Shown one piece after another: positions 45,866 to 54,136 of a stretch of DNA of 64,000 bases. The position numbers were made by a program, and so were the translations under genes. Within the stretch, counting starts at the first letter, position 1. Every line of letters begins with the position of its first letter. Origin of the DNA: Marinibacterium anthonyi (GTDB lineage Bacteria; Pseudomonadota; Alphaproteobacteria; Rhodobacterales; Rhodobacteraceae). Below the pieces are notes generated by a model, which ran no database searches, was not told the DNA's origin, and saw nothing but the letters and a program-made list of their open reading frames with translations. The stretch covers positions 620,001 to 684,000 of the forward strand of contig CP031585.1 in NCBI GenBank assembly GCA_003217735.2. The letters run 5' to 3'.

Positions 45866-46906
45866 ATGAAAGAACACAAGACGATGCTGCGGGCGCTGGC
45901 GGGCGACGTGCTGCCGGTGCCGCCGATCTGGATGATGCGCCAGGCCGGGCGCTACCTGCCCGAATACCGGGCGACGCGGGCGAAGGCCGGCGATTTCCTG
46001 TCGCTGTGCTACACCCCCGACCTCGCGGCCGAGGTCACCCTGCAGCCGATCCGCCGCTATGGCTTTGACGCAGCCATCCTGTTTGCCGACATCCTGCTGC
46101 TGCCCCAGGCTTTGGGCGCCGATCTGTGGTTCGTCACCGGCGAAGGACCGCGGTTGTCGATGATCACCGGCCAGGCCGATTTCGACGCTTTGAAACCGGT
46201 GGAGGCCATCCACGAGACGTTGAACCCGGTCTACGAAACGGTGCGGATCCTGTCGCGGGAGCTGCCCGGGGACACGACGCTGATCGGCTTCGCCGGCGCG
46301 CCCTGGACCGTGGCGACCTACATGATCGCCGGGCGCGGCACGCCCGACCAGGGCCCGGCCCATGCGCTGAAGGATGGCAATCGCGCGTTGTTCCAGGCGC
46401 TGATCGACCGGCTGACGGAGGGGACGATCGAATACCTGTCGGCCCAGGTCGAGGCCGGGGCCGAGGTGGTGAAGATCTTTGACAGCTGGGCCGGATCGCT
46501 GAAGGGCGCCGATTTCCACGACTTCGCGCTTGAACCCTGCCGCAGGATCACAGCCGCGCTGAAGGCCCGCCATCCGGGGGTGCCGGTGATCGGGTTCCCG
46601 CGCGAGGCGGGGGAGGGCTATGTGGGCTTTGCAAGGGCCACCGGCGTGGATTGCGTGGCGCTGGACAATTCGGTGGATGCGAGCTGGGCGGCCAAGCATG
46701 TGCAGGTGGACGGCTGTGTGCAGGGCAACCTGGCGTCGTCGCACATGGTCACCGGGGGGCAGGCGCTGGTGGAGGAGACGCGGCGGATCGTCGAGGCGTT
46801 TTCCAAGGGGCCGCACATCTTCAACCTGGGCCACGGGATCACGCCGGATGCGGATCCCGACAACGTGGCGCTGATGATCGAGACGGTGCGCGAAGGGCGC
46901 GCCTGA
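45866..46906 (+). CDS. hemE: Uroporphyrinogen decarboxylase
   Basis: 346 residues. The N-terminal [17 protein letters not shown] and the [12 protein letters not shown]-type segment (here [13 protein letters not shown]) are the two family signatures; [14 protein letters not shown] and LGHGI follow. It decarboxylates uroporphyrinogen III to coproporphyrinogen III, the substrate of HemF encoded just upstream. A copy of the 3'-box repeat follows. Confidence 0.97.
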   Translation: MKEHKTMLRALAGDVLPVPPIWMMRQAGRYLPEYRATRAKAGDFLSLCYTPDLAAEVTLQPIRRYGFDAAILFADILLLPQALGADLWFVTGEGPRLSMITGQADFDALKPVEAIHETLNPVYETVRILSRELPGDTTLIGFAGAPWTVATYMIAGRGTPDQGPAHALKDGNRALFQALIDRLTEGTIEYLSAQVEAGAEVVKIFDSWAGSLKGADFHDFALEPCRRITAALKARHPGVPVIGFPREAGEGYVGFARATGVDCVALDNSVDASWAAKHVQVDGCVQGNLASSHMVTGGQALVEETRRIVEAFSKGPHIFNLGHGITPDADPDNVALMIETVREGRA

Positions 46907-46938
46907 TCGGCGGCGCGCGGGGCGGTTGGCGCCGGGCC

Positions 46939-46966
46939 GGGTATTTTCGAAGAGAAAGAAGCAGCA
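46939..46966 (+). repeat. 3'-box repeat, copy downstream of hemE
   Basis: GGGTATTTTCGAAGAGAAAG and following bases, 33 bp after hemE. Its closest relative is the box behind the SRP RNA (24264-24292, minus strand), sharing AAGAGAAAGAAGCAGCA. Confidence 0.75.
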
Positions 46967-47043
46967 ATCGGTATGGCTTGCCGGTTGCCGCGAGGTCGGT
47001 CGCGGTCTGGGGGAGGAATTGCCACGAGGGCGATTTTTCCCAC

Positions 47044-47072
47044 TTGACGCCACCCGGTGCATTCCTTACCTC
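47044..47072 (+). promoter_or_regulatory. tRNA promoter
   Basis: TTGACG (47044-47049), 17 bp, TACCTC (47067-47072) directly upstream of the tRNA; the -10 match is weak. Confidence 0.5.
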
Positions 47073-47085
47073 CACGCTCACTTCT

Positions 47086-47162
47086 GGCGGAGTAGCTCAG
47101 TTGGTTAGAGCAGCGGAATCATAATCCGCGTGTCGGGGGTTCAAGTCCCTCCTCCGCTACCA
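47086..47162 (+). tRNA. tRNA-Met (anticodon CAU), probably elongator
   Basis: A 77-nt cloverleaf with encoded CCA. Acceptor stem GGCGGAG/CTCCGCT, D arm GCTC/GAGC, anticodon stem GCGGA/TCCGC with loop ATCATAA (CAT at 34-36) and T arm GGGGG/CCCTC. A CAU anticodon fits elongator Met, initiator Met or lysidine-modified Ile2. G1 paired with U72 argues against an initiator. Its 3' half is the integration target of the downstream island. Confidence 0.9.
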
Positions 47163-47332
47163 AATCTTCCCACCATCAGGATCAAGACCGCAGGCCCGCA
47201 GGGAGCTGCGCGGTTCGTGTTCGTAACTTCTGCCATTTGCGGTCTAGCTGCATGGTGCAAGGGGTGCCCTTGGGTCAGGGGCTCGGCACACCTGTCTGGC
47301 AGGTTTGACCGTAGCCTGTCGCCACATCCCTG

Positions 47333-48247
47333 TTATCTTGCGGTACCCACGACGTCGGCGCGCCTCTTCACCGCCTCGTTCAGGCGTTCCAGAGGATTCG
47401 TGCTGTGCAGTGTCGTGCGGTGCTGGCGGGGAAACGTCATGTCGGCTTGGACGTCGTGCTCGCTGGCCTCCATCAGGTCCGCCAGCTTGGGCCAGCGCGG
47501 GCGCAGCTGCTCTGCCACCTTGCGCCAGCTTTCTCCGGCATGGGCGCGGTCCGGCTGGTCGAAAGCCTGCCGGATGGCGGCGACGACGACGGTGTGCTGG
47601 CCGCGGGACACCTGTGCGAGGGCGTTGCGCATCCAATGAACCCTGCAGCGCTGCCACGTGGCCTCGAATACTCGGGCGATGGCCGCTTTGAGGCCCGTAT
47701 GGGTATCGCTAATCACTAGCTGGACATCACCAAGGCCGCGCGCCTTCAGGGAGCGCAGGAACTCGGTCCAGAAAGTCTCGGCTTCCGTGGGGCCGATGCC
47801 CAAGCCGATGATTTCGCGCCGTTCCCAGGTATTGGCGGCGACGGCGATTATGACCGCGACGGGCACGATGCGCCCGCCTTGGCGGACCTTGAGGTAGGTG
47901 GCGGCGAGCCAGACACAGGGCCATTTTCCGGTGAGCGGGCGGTTCAGGAACTTGCCGCCGCGCGCTTTTATGTCCTTGCAGAGCTTGGACACCGTGCTCT
48001 TGGAGATGCCGCTGAGTCCCAGTGCCTGCACCAGATCGTCGACGCGCCGGGTCGAGGCGCCCCCGATCCACGCTTCCTGGATGACGGCGACCAAGGCTTG
48101 CTCTGACGTCTTCCGGGCCTCGAGGAAGCCCGGGAAATAGCTGCCCTGCGGCAGCTTCGGTACCCGCAGGTTCAATGTGCCAAGACGGGTATCGAGGGCG
48201 CGATCGCGGTAGCCGACAGGATCCTTCCGTTCAGGGGCTTGCGCCAT
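47333..48247 (-). pseudogene. IS256-family transposase remnant
   Basis: About 300 codons of a Mutator/IS256 transposase remain (RDRALDTRLGTLNLRVPK to HSTNPLERLNEAVKRRADVVG). Roughly the first 90 residues and the C-terminal tail are missing. The first catalytic Asp is lost: WLAATYLK replaces the usual WLDATYLK (near 47904). The later DTHTGLK Asp and LERLN Glu persist. Its upstream edge runs into the protease gene, which it truncates. Confidence 0.85.
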
Positions 48248-48813
48248 TTGTCGGGATCCATGTCGAACCGGGGGCCCGTCCAGCCGTTCACCACGACTTC
48301 GGTCTTGCGCGCCGCAGCGTCGTCAAGAGCGTTCGGGTGCAATTCGACCGTGTGGGCCGGGCCGAAGTCGATGTGGCGCTGGTAAGGCATCAGGGACGCC
48401 GCGCAGATCCCGTCGTTCTTTAGAACCTGCGCGGCTTCGTCCAGGAAGGTGCCGCCCGCTTCAACGCCCGCGTCGGGCGGTTTCGTGGGATCGCTGAAGG
48501 TCGGCTCATACTCCAGCCGCATGCGGTTGTAGACGAATTCCTCCGACAGCATATGTGGGCGGCTTTCGCCGGTCTGACGCCAGAGGTACAATTCCTCTGC
48601 CGCGACGACCGCGAAGGCATTGCAAGTGCTGCGGATCTTGCCCTGGTCCCGGATCGGCCAGGCGCCGGGTGCCCCGTTGATCAGGTTGATGTCGGGAAAG
48701 ACCAGAGCCTGGGAGGGCTCCTGCAGGCCGCGCCGGATGTAGTCCAGAAGGCTTCCCGTGGACCAGCCATCGGGGATGGCTCCGCCAAATCCAAAGTCGT
48801 CCGAGTTTGTCAT
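48172..48813 (-). CDS. Papain-like (C1 family) cysteine protease, 3' truncated
   Basis: 213 codons remain. PIRDQGKIRSTCNAFAVVAA holds the oxyanion Gln and the catalytic Cys of C1 peptidases. The His and Asn that should come later are missing because the last about 20 codons read into IS256 sequence (from roughly 48230). There is no signal peptide. GGGGAG precedes the start. It is the third gene of an operon behind a SARP regulator and a PAP2 protein. As it stands it should be inactive. Confidence 0.7.
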   Translation of the reverse strand: MTNSDDFGFGGAIPDGWSTGSLLDYIRRGLQEPSQALVFPDINLINGAPGAWPIRDQGKIRSTCNAFAVVAAEELYLWRQTGESRPHMLSEEFVYNRMRLEYEPTFSDPTKPPDAGVEAGGTFLDEAAQVLKNDGICAASLMPYQRHIDFGPAHTVELHPNALDDAAARKTEVVVNGWTGPRFDMDPDKWRKPLNGRILSATAIAPSIPVLAH

Positions 48814-48837
48814 TTCACTGCTCCCCTCGCCCGGACC

Positions 48838-49734
48838 TCATCCGGTGATACCGTGAACCGAGAGTTGCCCCGGGCCGGCCTTGAGGTGGCTCAATTCGGT
48901 GCGGGCGTCGGGCAACAGGCTGTTGCCCTCGGCATCCGGGGGCAGGGCGGCCAGAGCAGCGACGATTTCGTGCGCCAGGTCCCGTCCGGCCCGGGTGTCG
49001 GACTCATAGTGCACGCCGGCCCGTTCCCTGTTCTTCGCGATACGTGCGGCCATCAGCCTGAGGTACCTGGTCATCGGCTCGTCCGCCCCGCCGTTCGGCA
49101 GGGCCAGCACCAACAATTCGGCCACTGTATGGGCCTGCGTGGAATGGTTGCTGGGGTATGACGGATGCGGAGGGACAGGGATGAACGGCAGCAGGCCGGG
49201 AAACAGCTGGGACGGCCGCGGGCGTTTGAGTTTCAGCTTATAGTGCATTCCAATGATACCGGCGACCTGCGTGCCCAATTCGATCAGGCGCGCGGTCTGT
49301 GGATGTGTGATCGGATTGGTGGAAAGCACTGCGTGGAAGTAGTGGCCGAAGTACCCGGACTGATCCTGGATTTCCGCTCCGTAGTCGTCGATGTTCTTGA
49401 CCCTGTTGGTCAGGATTGCCTTGATTTCGGGGGTCGGGTCGCTGTCCGGCCACACGCCCACGGCCTGCTCGAAGTTGGCGCCGGTCACGTCGATCTGTTG
49501 GAATATCAGAGGAATTTTTGCTGTGACCCAAAGCTTTGGGTCCATCATGCCGATGTCGTACTGACCGGGCCCGATAAAGGACGTCTCCGATGGGGGCAGA
49601 AGTGGCTTCGACGTGGGAACCCCCACGCCGCCACCCGTTCCGTGGCCGACGAAGGACCCGCTGTGGGACCCACTGTGAGACCCGCTATGGGACCCGCTGT
49701 GCGATCCGCTGTGTCCGGACGAAAAAAGAATCAT
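48838..49734 (-). CDS. PAP2/vanadium-haloperoxidase-fold protein with HSGS repeats
   Basis: 298 residues. The three metal/phosphate-binding motifs of the PAP2 superfamily are present: KLKRPRPS (about 167), SYPSNHST (about 191) and NRERAGVHYESD (about 232). The N-terminus is a five-fold SHSG repeat after MILFSSG. The protein has no membrane helices, unlike lipid phosphatases, which suits a vanadium-dependent haloperoxidase or soluble phosphatase. The start is preceded by GGGAG; the protease gene follows by 24 bp. Confidence 0.8.
   Translation of the reverse strand: MILFSSGHSGSHSGSHSGSHSGSHSGSFVGHGTGGGVGVPTSKPLLPPSETSFIGPGQYDIGMMDPKLWVTAKIPLIFQQIDVTGANFEQAVGVWPDSDPTPEIKAILTNRVKNIDDYGAEIQDQSGYFGHYFHAVLSTNPITHPQTARLIELGTQVAGIIGMHYKLKLKRPRPSQLFPGLLPFIPVPPHPSYPSNHSTQAHTVAELLVLALPNGGADEPMTRYLRLMAARIAKNRERAGVHYESDTRAGRDLAHEIVAALAALPPDAEGNSLLPDARTELSHLKAGPGQLSVHGITG
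49655..49714. repeat. 12-bp minisatellite encoding HSGS units
   Basis: Five 12-bp units (GACCCGCTGTGG and one- or two-base variants) in direct tandem, inside the first 28 codons of the PAP2 gene. Each encodes one His-Ser-Gly-Ser unit. Confidence 0.92.
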
Positions 49735-49803
49735 GTGATCACTCCCTTGATGCGCGGCAATTGGGACAAGCCCGCGTCAAAGAAACGTCAGCGCCATTTG
49801 CAG

Positions 49804-51816
49804 CTACGATGGAAGGCCGCCGTTGAGCATGTCCTTCGCCAACGCCGCCCGGTCCTTTGCCGATCGGAAACTTTGCCGTTCGATGTACCGCGCAATGGAA
49901 AAGCCCGGTTCGACTTCCTTGTGGCACGCCACCAGTTCCCCGGCCTCCGCCGCGCGGCCAGACGCGCCGAGCGCGGCGATGGTCACCCTGAGGTTGGCGC
50001 TGTAATTCCGGTTGCGGCGAAAGCAGGACAGGCCAAGATCGACCGCCGCATCGAAATCGCCGGCGGCGTAATGGGCGAGGCTCAGGAAATGTTCGTTGCG
50101 AAACAGGAAAGGATCGAACGGGGACAGGTCCAGCGTCCGTTGCCCGTTGTCGACGGCACGCCGCGCGTTGTCGGTGTAGGCAAGCGTTGGCACGGTCCAC
50201 ACGAGGGTCTCGGCGTCGTTCGGACTGCTGTCCAGGGCCTGTTCGAACAGTCGAAGCGCATCATCGTATTGCCGGCGAAAGATCACGCGACTGTGCCCCA
50301 GCAACGCCATGGCGCGGCCCGTGTTGGGGGACAGCGTGAGGGCCTGCCGGGCATGGCGCTCGATGGCCTCGTAATGGCCGGCGGGATCGTCGCTCCATCC
50401 CTGCCAAACACAGATGCTGTGCCATTCCGCCATGAGGGTATGCCCCTGGGCCAGATGGGGGGACAACCGGAGAGCGCGGTCAAGCAGGCGGCCGGCATCG
50501 AAGAAACTGTCCCGCGCGAGACTGAAGATGGCTTCCTTGGCGCGCAGGACCAGATGGAACGGCTCCAGCGCCTCGACCGGCTCGAACCGGATCCGGCTGA
50601 GTTCGGCGATGTTGACGAAGGGCACCACGGCTTGAGCAATCTCGGCTGCAATCGGGGCATTGAGATCGTACATTTCCTCCTGCCCGCAATGCAGGATCTT
50701 GGACCAGATGACCCTGCCGGTTTCCGTCTCGACCAGTTGCATGGACATGCAGACGTCGTTTCCAGCGGCCCGCACGCTGCCCAACACGGCGTAACTGACG
50801 TTCAATTCGCGCTGCAACGTCGGCAGGGGCGGCGGGTGGTCGAGGTACTGTCGTGTGGTGTTGCTTGAAATGACTGCGGGCGCTTGAAAATTCGCCAGAT
50901 GGCAGGTCAATTGATCGAGCAATCCGAGCAGCACGAAAGAGGGAATGTTCTGCGGACCAAGGTTCTGCAGGGGCAGAACGGCGATCATCACGTCCGGGGT
51001 TCTGACTTGTCTGCTGCGGGCGGGGCCTTGCTTGGGGCTGACGCGGCTGCCCTCGGCAAGCTTGATCTCCACGGCGAGGTTCTGGGTTTCCAGGGACGGC
51101 TCGGTGTCCATTTCGGTTTCGAGGAAGGCGTAGAAATCGCGGTACAGCGCCAGCGCCGCCGGTCGGTTCTGTTTTTCCGCGTGGCAGCGCATCATCGCCC
51201 TGACGGCGCTTTCGTTCAGTTCGTCCAGCCCATAGGCGGCCTGCGCCAGGGAAAACCGGGTTTCAGGCGGGATCGATCCGTCTTCGAAGCGTGTGGCCAG
51301 CGTATCCAAGGTGCGCTGCATGGCCTGCTGGCGGAACCAGAGCAGCCAGTCGTCGAACTCTTAGCTGATGCCGTCGAGGCCCGGCAAGATGTGGCGGACA
51401 TCCGCGATGCGACTGTCGTGGCCAAGGTTCGGCACGTCCGATCGAAGGTTGGCCTGCAGCAGATCGAGGTCGGTGGTGAAAAAAACGGGATCCACGGAAA
51501 TGTCGCTGCGGGATTGCCGCAAGGCAAATGGGGCCTGATCGCCGAATGCCCGATTTATCTGCAAAAGCGCCTGTCGGAGAGACGCGCGGGCCAAACGGGT
51601 ATCGCCCGTTCCCCAGAAGAGACCGGATGTGGCTTCTCTGGAATGTTCCCTGTGGCTTTCAAGGACCAGATAACTCAGCAGGGCGCGCGTCTTTTGGCCC
51701 GGTGGAATAACCTCCTTGTGACCCCAGAATAGCCGGCATTGCGAACAGACCAGAAGCCTGAACTTGGTTTCCTGGCTTTCGGCGTCCTGGTGACTGTCCA
51801 ATCCGGAATAGGGCAT
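49804..51816 (-). pseudogene. SARP-type transcriptional regulator with TPR domain, interrupted by an in-frame stop
   Basis: 671 codons in one frame with a single TAA at 51363-51361. Part one (MPYSGLDSH onward) is a winged-helix DNA-binding domain (KTRALLSYLVLE) ending LPGLDGIS. After the stop the frame continues EFDDWLLWFRQQAMQ, exactly where SARP proteins run from this linker into the BTAD domain. A TolB-like domain (IAVLPLQNLGPQN) and TPR repeats follow. Without readthrough the DNA-binding and sensing halves would be separate. It heads the PAP2/protease operon. Confidence 0.8.
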
Positions 51817-52300
51817 AAATTGGATCTCGGTATCATGGTGTTTCAGATGCCTGGCAAAGACGCTGATCTATTTCTCTTTTTCAACCTTAAAGGCACCGGC
51901 TGACTTTGGTTCGCTTGCGGGACGGGGCGGTGCGTAAAATTTGCTGCGGAAATCTTCATACAGCACAACGGCATTCTTCTAAACACATGCTGAAGGAGAT
52001 TTTATATATTAATTAAATATTGATTTCGAGTGGAATTCGTTCGGAGGATGAAGTGAACGATCCGGTGGAACGATCGCATGTCCGCTTGAGCCGTCCTTGA
52101 AACCTTCCGGGCGGCCATATCCCCCTCCCCGCCACCTTGGACGGCCGCGCCGACCGGCCCGGATGTCGGTGGCGGAACGGCTGTCGCATTCTTTCCCCGG
52201 ACCCCGACGCGGCAAGGACCAATAGACCGGCGCAGTTCCCCGTTGGGGGTTTTCACGTGCGAGGAAGCGCTGCGGGGCCGGCTTGCCGGCGTCGGTGAAT
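51817..52300. other. Long intergenic region, partly AT-rich
   Basis: No open frame here has a ribosome site or recognisable product. Bases 51995-52025 are strongly AT-rich (ATTTTATATATTAATTAAAT). The left end should contain the promoter of the SARP gene. Confidence 0.5.
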
Positions 52301-52321
52301 TAAGCTTGTCTTCCCCTCTAT

Positions 52322-52343
52322 ACCTTCCGGTTACTGGAAGGCT
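52322..52343 (+). promoter_or_regulatory. CueR-type copper operator
   Basis: ACCTTCC, seven bases, GGAAGGCT is the dyad bound by CueR-like MerR regulators in copper-inducible promoters. It lies 40 bp upstream of the start codon of a dead copper-ATPase reading frame. No cueR gene is visible in the window. Confidence 0.75.
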
Positions 52344-52382
52344 TGTGTTCCGAGCCCTAGCCGGACCAGCGAGGAGCAACCC

Positions 52383-52634
52383 ATGCCCTCCCATTACCAT
52401 CACCACCATGCCTCGGAGAGCCGCAGGAGCACTTGCGACCTGGTCTGCGGCATGACCGTCGACCCCTGAGCCGGCAAACCCACGGCCGAGCACGACGGGC
52501 ACCTTTTTCACTTCTGCTCGGAGGGGGGGCGCGCCAAGTTCCTGGCCGATGCGGCGCAGGCGGCGGCCCGCCATCGAGTGACCCACCGGGCCCCGGCAGG
52601 CGGGTTCTGTCGCTTCCGGAACACGGCGTCGTGA
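52383..52634 (+). pseudogene. Remnant of a copper P-type ATPase N-terminus (YHS domain)
   Basis: Starts MPSHYHHHH after GAGGAGC, then DLVCGMTVDP, an in-frame TGA at 52467-52469, and continues HLFHFCSEGGRAKFLAD. This is the His-rich tail plus YHS/TRASH domain that opens many CopA/SilP-like ATPases. The canonical second Cys of the CSDGC motif is changed to Gly. Nothing of the membrane or ATPase part remains. Confidence 0.75.
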
Positions 52635-53100
52635 TATGCGTCAGCCGAAGGTGGACCCGCGCTGATCCTGGATGTTCTGGCCAGACGGAGCCGGTGGGCG
52701 GCAGTGTCTTGTGGCACTCACCGACGGTCTGCCCGGGCTGTCGGGGACTGGTGAGCCGGCACAGGGCCCGATTTCGGCCGGATTCGGCGCGGGGGGCTGG
52801 CCGGACGGTCTTGTGCCCCGGGTTCACGGAGAGGACGGGATCGCAACAGGAGGACAGGCAGTGAACGATGATGCAAGCAAGGGGGGCGTGCATCGGGATG
52901 GGGCGGACGCGGTCCGGTTGCGGCCTGATGCCGCCTTGGACCACGGACGATGCGACATGGCCGGGCGGCTGGAGCCCGAACTCTGGGACAGGCTCAAGGA
53001 GGCGCGCAGCGAGATCCGCACGCTTGGCACGCGCGAGATCCTGCCCGTTGCACCGTGGCAAGGCTCCCTCTCGGGACATTGCTGCGCAAGCCCTGCCGGA

Positions 53101-53560
53101 CAGTGGATGAAGGACATGGGCATTCAGGGCATCATCCGCGGCAAGCCGCACAGAACGACGATCCCCGACAAGAAGGCGCCGTGCCCGCTGCACAAGGTGA
53201 ACCGCGAGTTTCGCGTGCCGGCGCCCAACATGCGCTGGGTCAGCGATTTCACCTACATCGCATCCTGGAAGGGGGTCGTCTGTGTCGCCTTCTTCATCGA
53301 CGCCTCCGCCCCGCGGACCATCGGCAACAGTGCCAAACCGGGGAAATTTCATCCTGCGCATTTGGAGAGATTACGTCCGGCACTCACAGACGCTGGAATG
53401 GGTCGACTGGTTCAACAACCGTCGCCTTCTCGAGCCCATCGGCAATATCCCCCCAGCCGAAGCAGAGGCCAACTTCCATGCGGCGCTGGAAAGTGAAGAG
53501 TTGGCCGCGCAACTATCCGTCACCAGCCTCCGGCAAACCCGGGGGCGGTTCAATGATCAT
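53101..53560 (+). pseudogene. IS3-family transposase (orfB) remnant
   Basis: One frame holds WMKDMGIQGIIRGKPHRTT to WVSDFTYIASWKGVVCVAFFID (first catalytic Asp region). After about 53330 similarity resumes in another frame with LEWVDWFNNRRLLEPIG and PPAEAEANFHAALE, the C-terminus. The middle, with the remaining catalytic Asp and Glu, is deleted. The stretch 52863-53100 upstream may be further debris. It abuts the decayed tRNA repeat. Confidence 0.85.
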
Positions 53561-53613
53561 CATCCGCGTGTCGCGGGGGGCAAATCCATCCTCCGCTACC
53601 AAGTCTTCCCATC
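53556..53613 (+). repeat. Decayed tRNA 3' half (internal att-like site)
   Basis: About 58 bp match the anticodon-loop-to-CCA half of the tRNA at 47086-47162 plus the following CAA.TCTTCCCA.CAT, with a few mismatches and a 2-bp gap. It contains no 5' half, so it cannot be a tRNA gene. Confidence 0.85.
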
Positions 53614-53707
53614 ATATCCATGTTAACGCGCTGCAAGCGCGCGTTCTTGCGCGTAATCCCCTCTGCAACAAACGCGCCGGATGGTGCCTTCGCCCTGTTG
53701 CCCCCGT

Positions 53708-54136
53708 TCAGTGTTCCGGATTTCGGGACCGCTGGCTGGCGGCGATGCGGTCCGGCCAGGTCGAGGCGATCCAGGCGAGGATGTCGAGGATCTGCCTGTC
53801 CGAGAGCTGATCGCCGAACGCGGGCATTCCGCTTGTGAACGATGTGACGCCGGCCCGGGCCAGGGCCGCCTGACCGCCGAGCTTGGTGTAGTCCAGAAGC
53901 ATGGCCGTCGGATGGTGCCAGGTGTGGCCGGTTTCGTCATGGGGCGGCGCGGGGTAGACCCCGTCCGGACCGGGGCTGCGCCAGTCCGGCTGGCCCTCCA
54001 GGGTCACGCCGTGGCAGGCGGCGCAATGCTCCTGGTAGAGCGCTTCGCCCTGCGCCGGATCGGCACCGTCAAACGCGTGCCCGGCGAAGGCGGGGCCGGC
54101 CAGAAGCGCCAGCGCCAGCAAGGGGATCCGGGTCAT
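53708..54136 (-). CDS. Small periplasmic c-type cytochrome
   Basis: 142 residues with signal peptide (IPLLALALLAGPAFAGH), one CAACHG heme site and a likely Met ligand in SGMPAFGDQLS. It is a class I cytochrome. Its start overlaps the multicopper oxidase stop by four bases (ATGA), so the pair is translationally coupled. It probably passes electrons to or from that oxidase. Confidence 0.88.
   Translation of the reverse strand: MTRIPLLALALLAGPAFAGHAFDGADPAQGEALYQEHCAACHGVTLEGQPDWRSPGPDGVYPAPPHDETGHTWHHPTAMLLDYTKLGGQAALARAGVTSFTSGMPAFGDQLSDRQILDILAWIASTWPDRIAASQRSRNPEH

Noticed and set aside
49655-49714. RTX-type calcium-binding repeats
   Set aside because: The HSGS units lack the Asp and GGxGxD pattern of RTX nonapeptides.
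52002-52586. Minus-strand open frame of 194 codons in the island
   Set aside because: It crosses the CueR site and the YHS remnant on the opposite strand, with no motif or ribosome site.
53556-53613. A second tRNA gene
   Set aside because: Only the 3' half is present with mismatches; no D arm or 5' acceptor strand. It is an att-like repeat.
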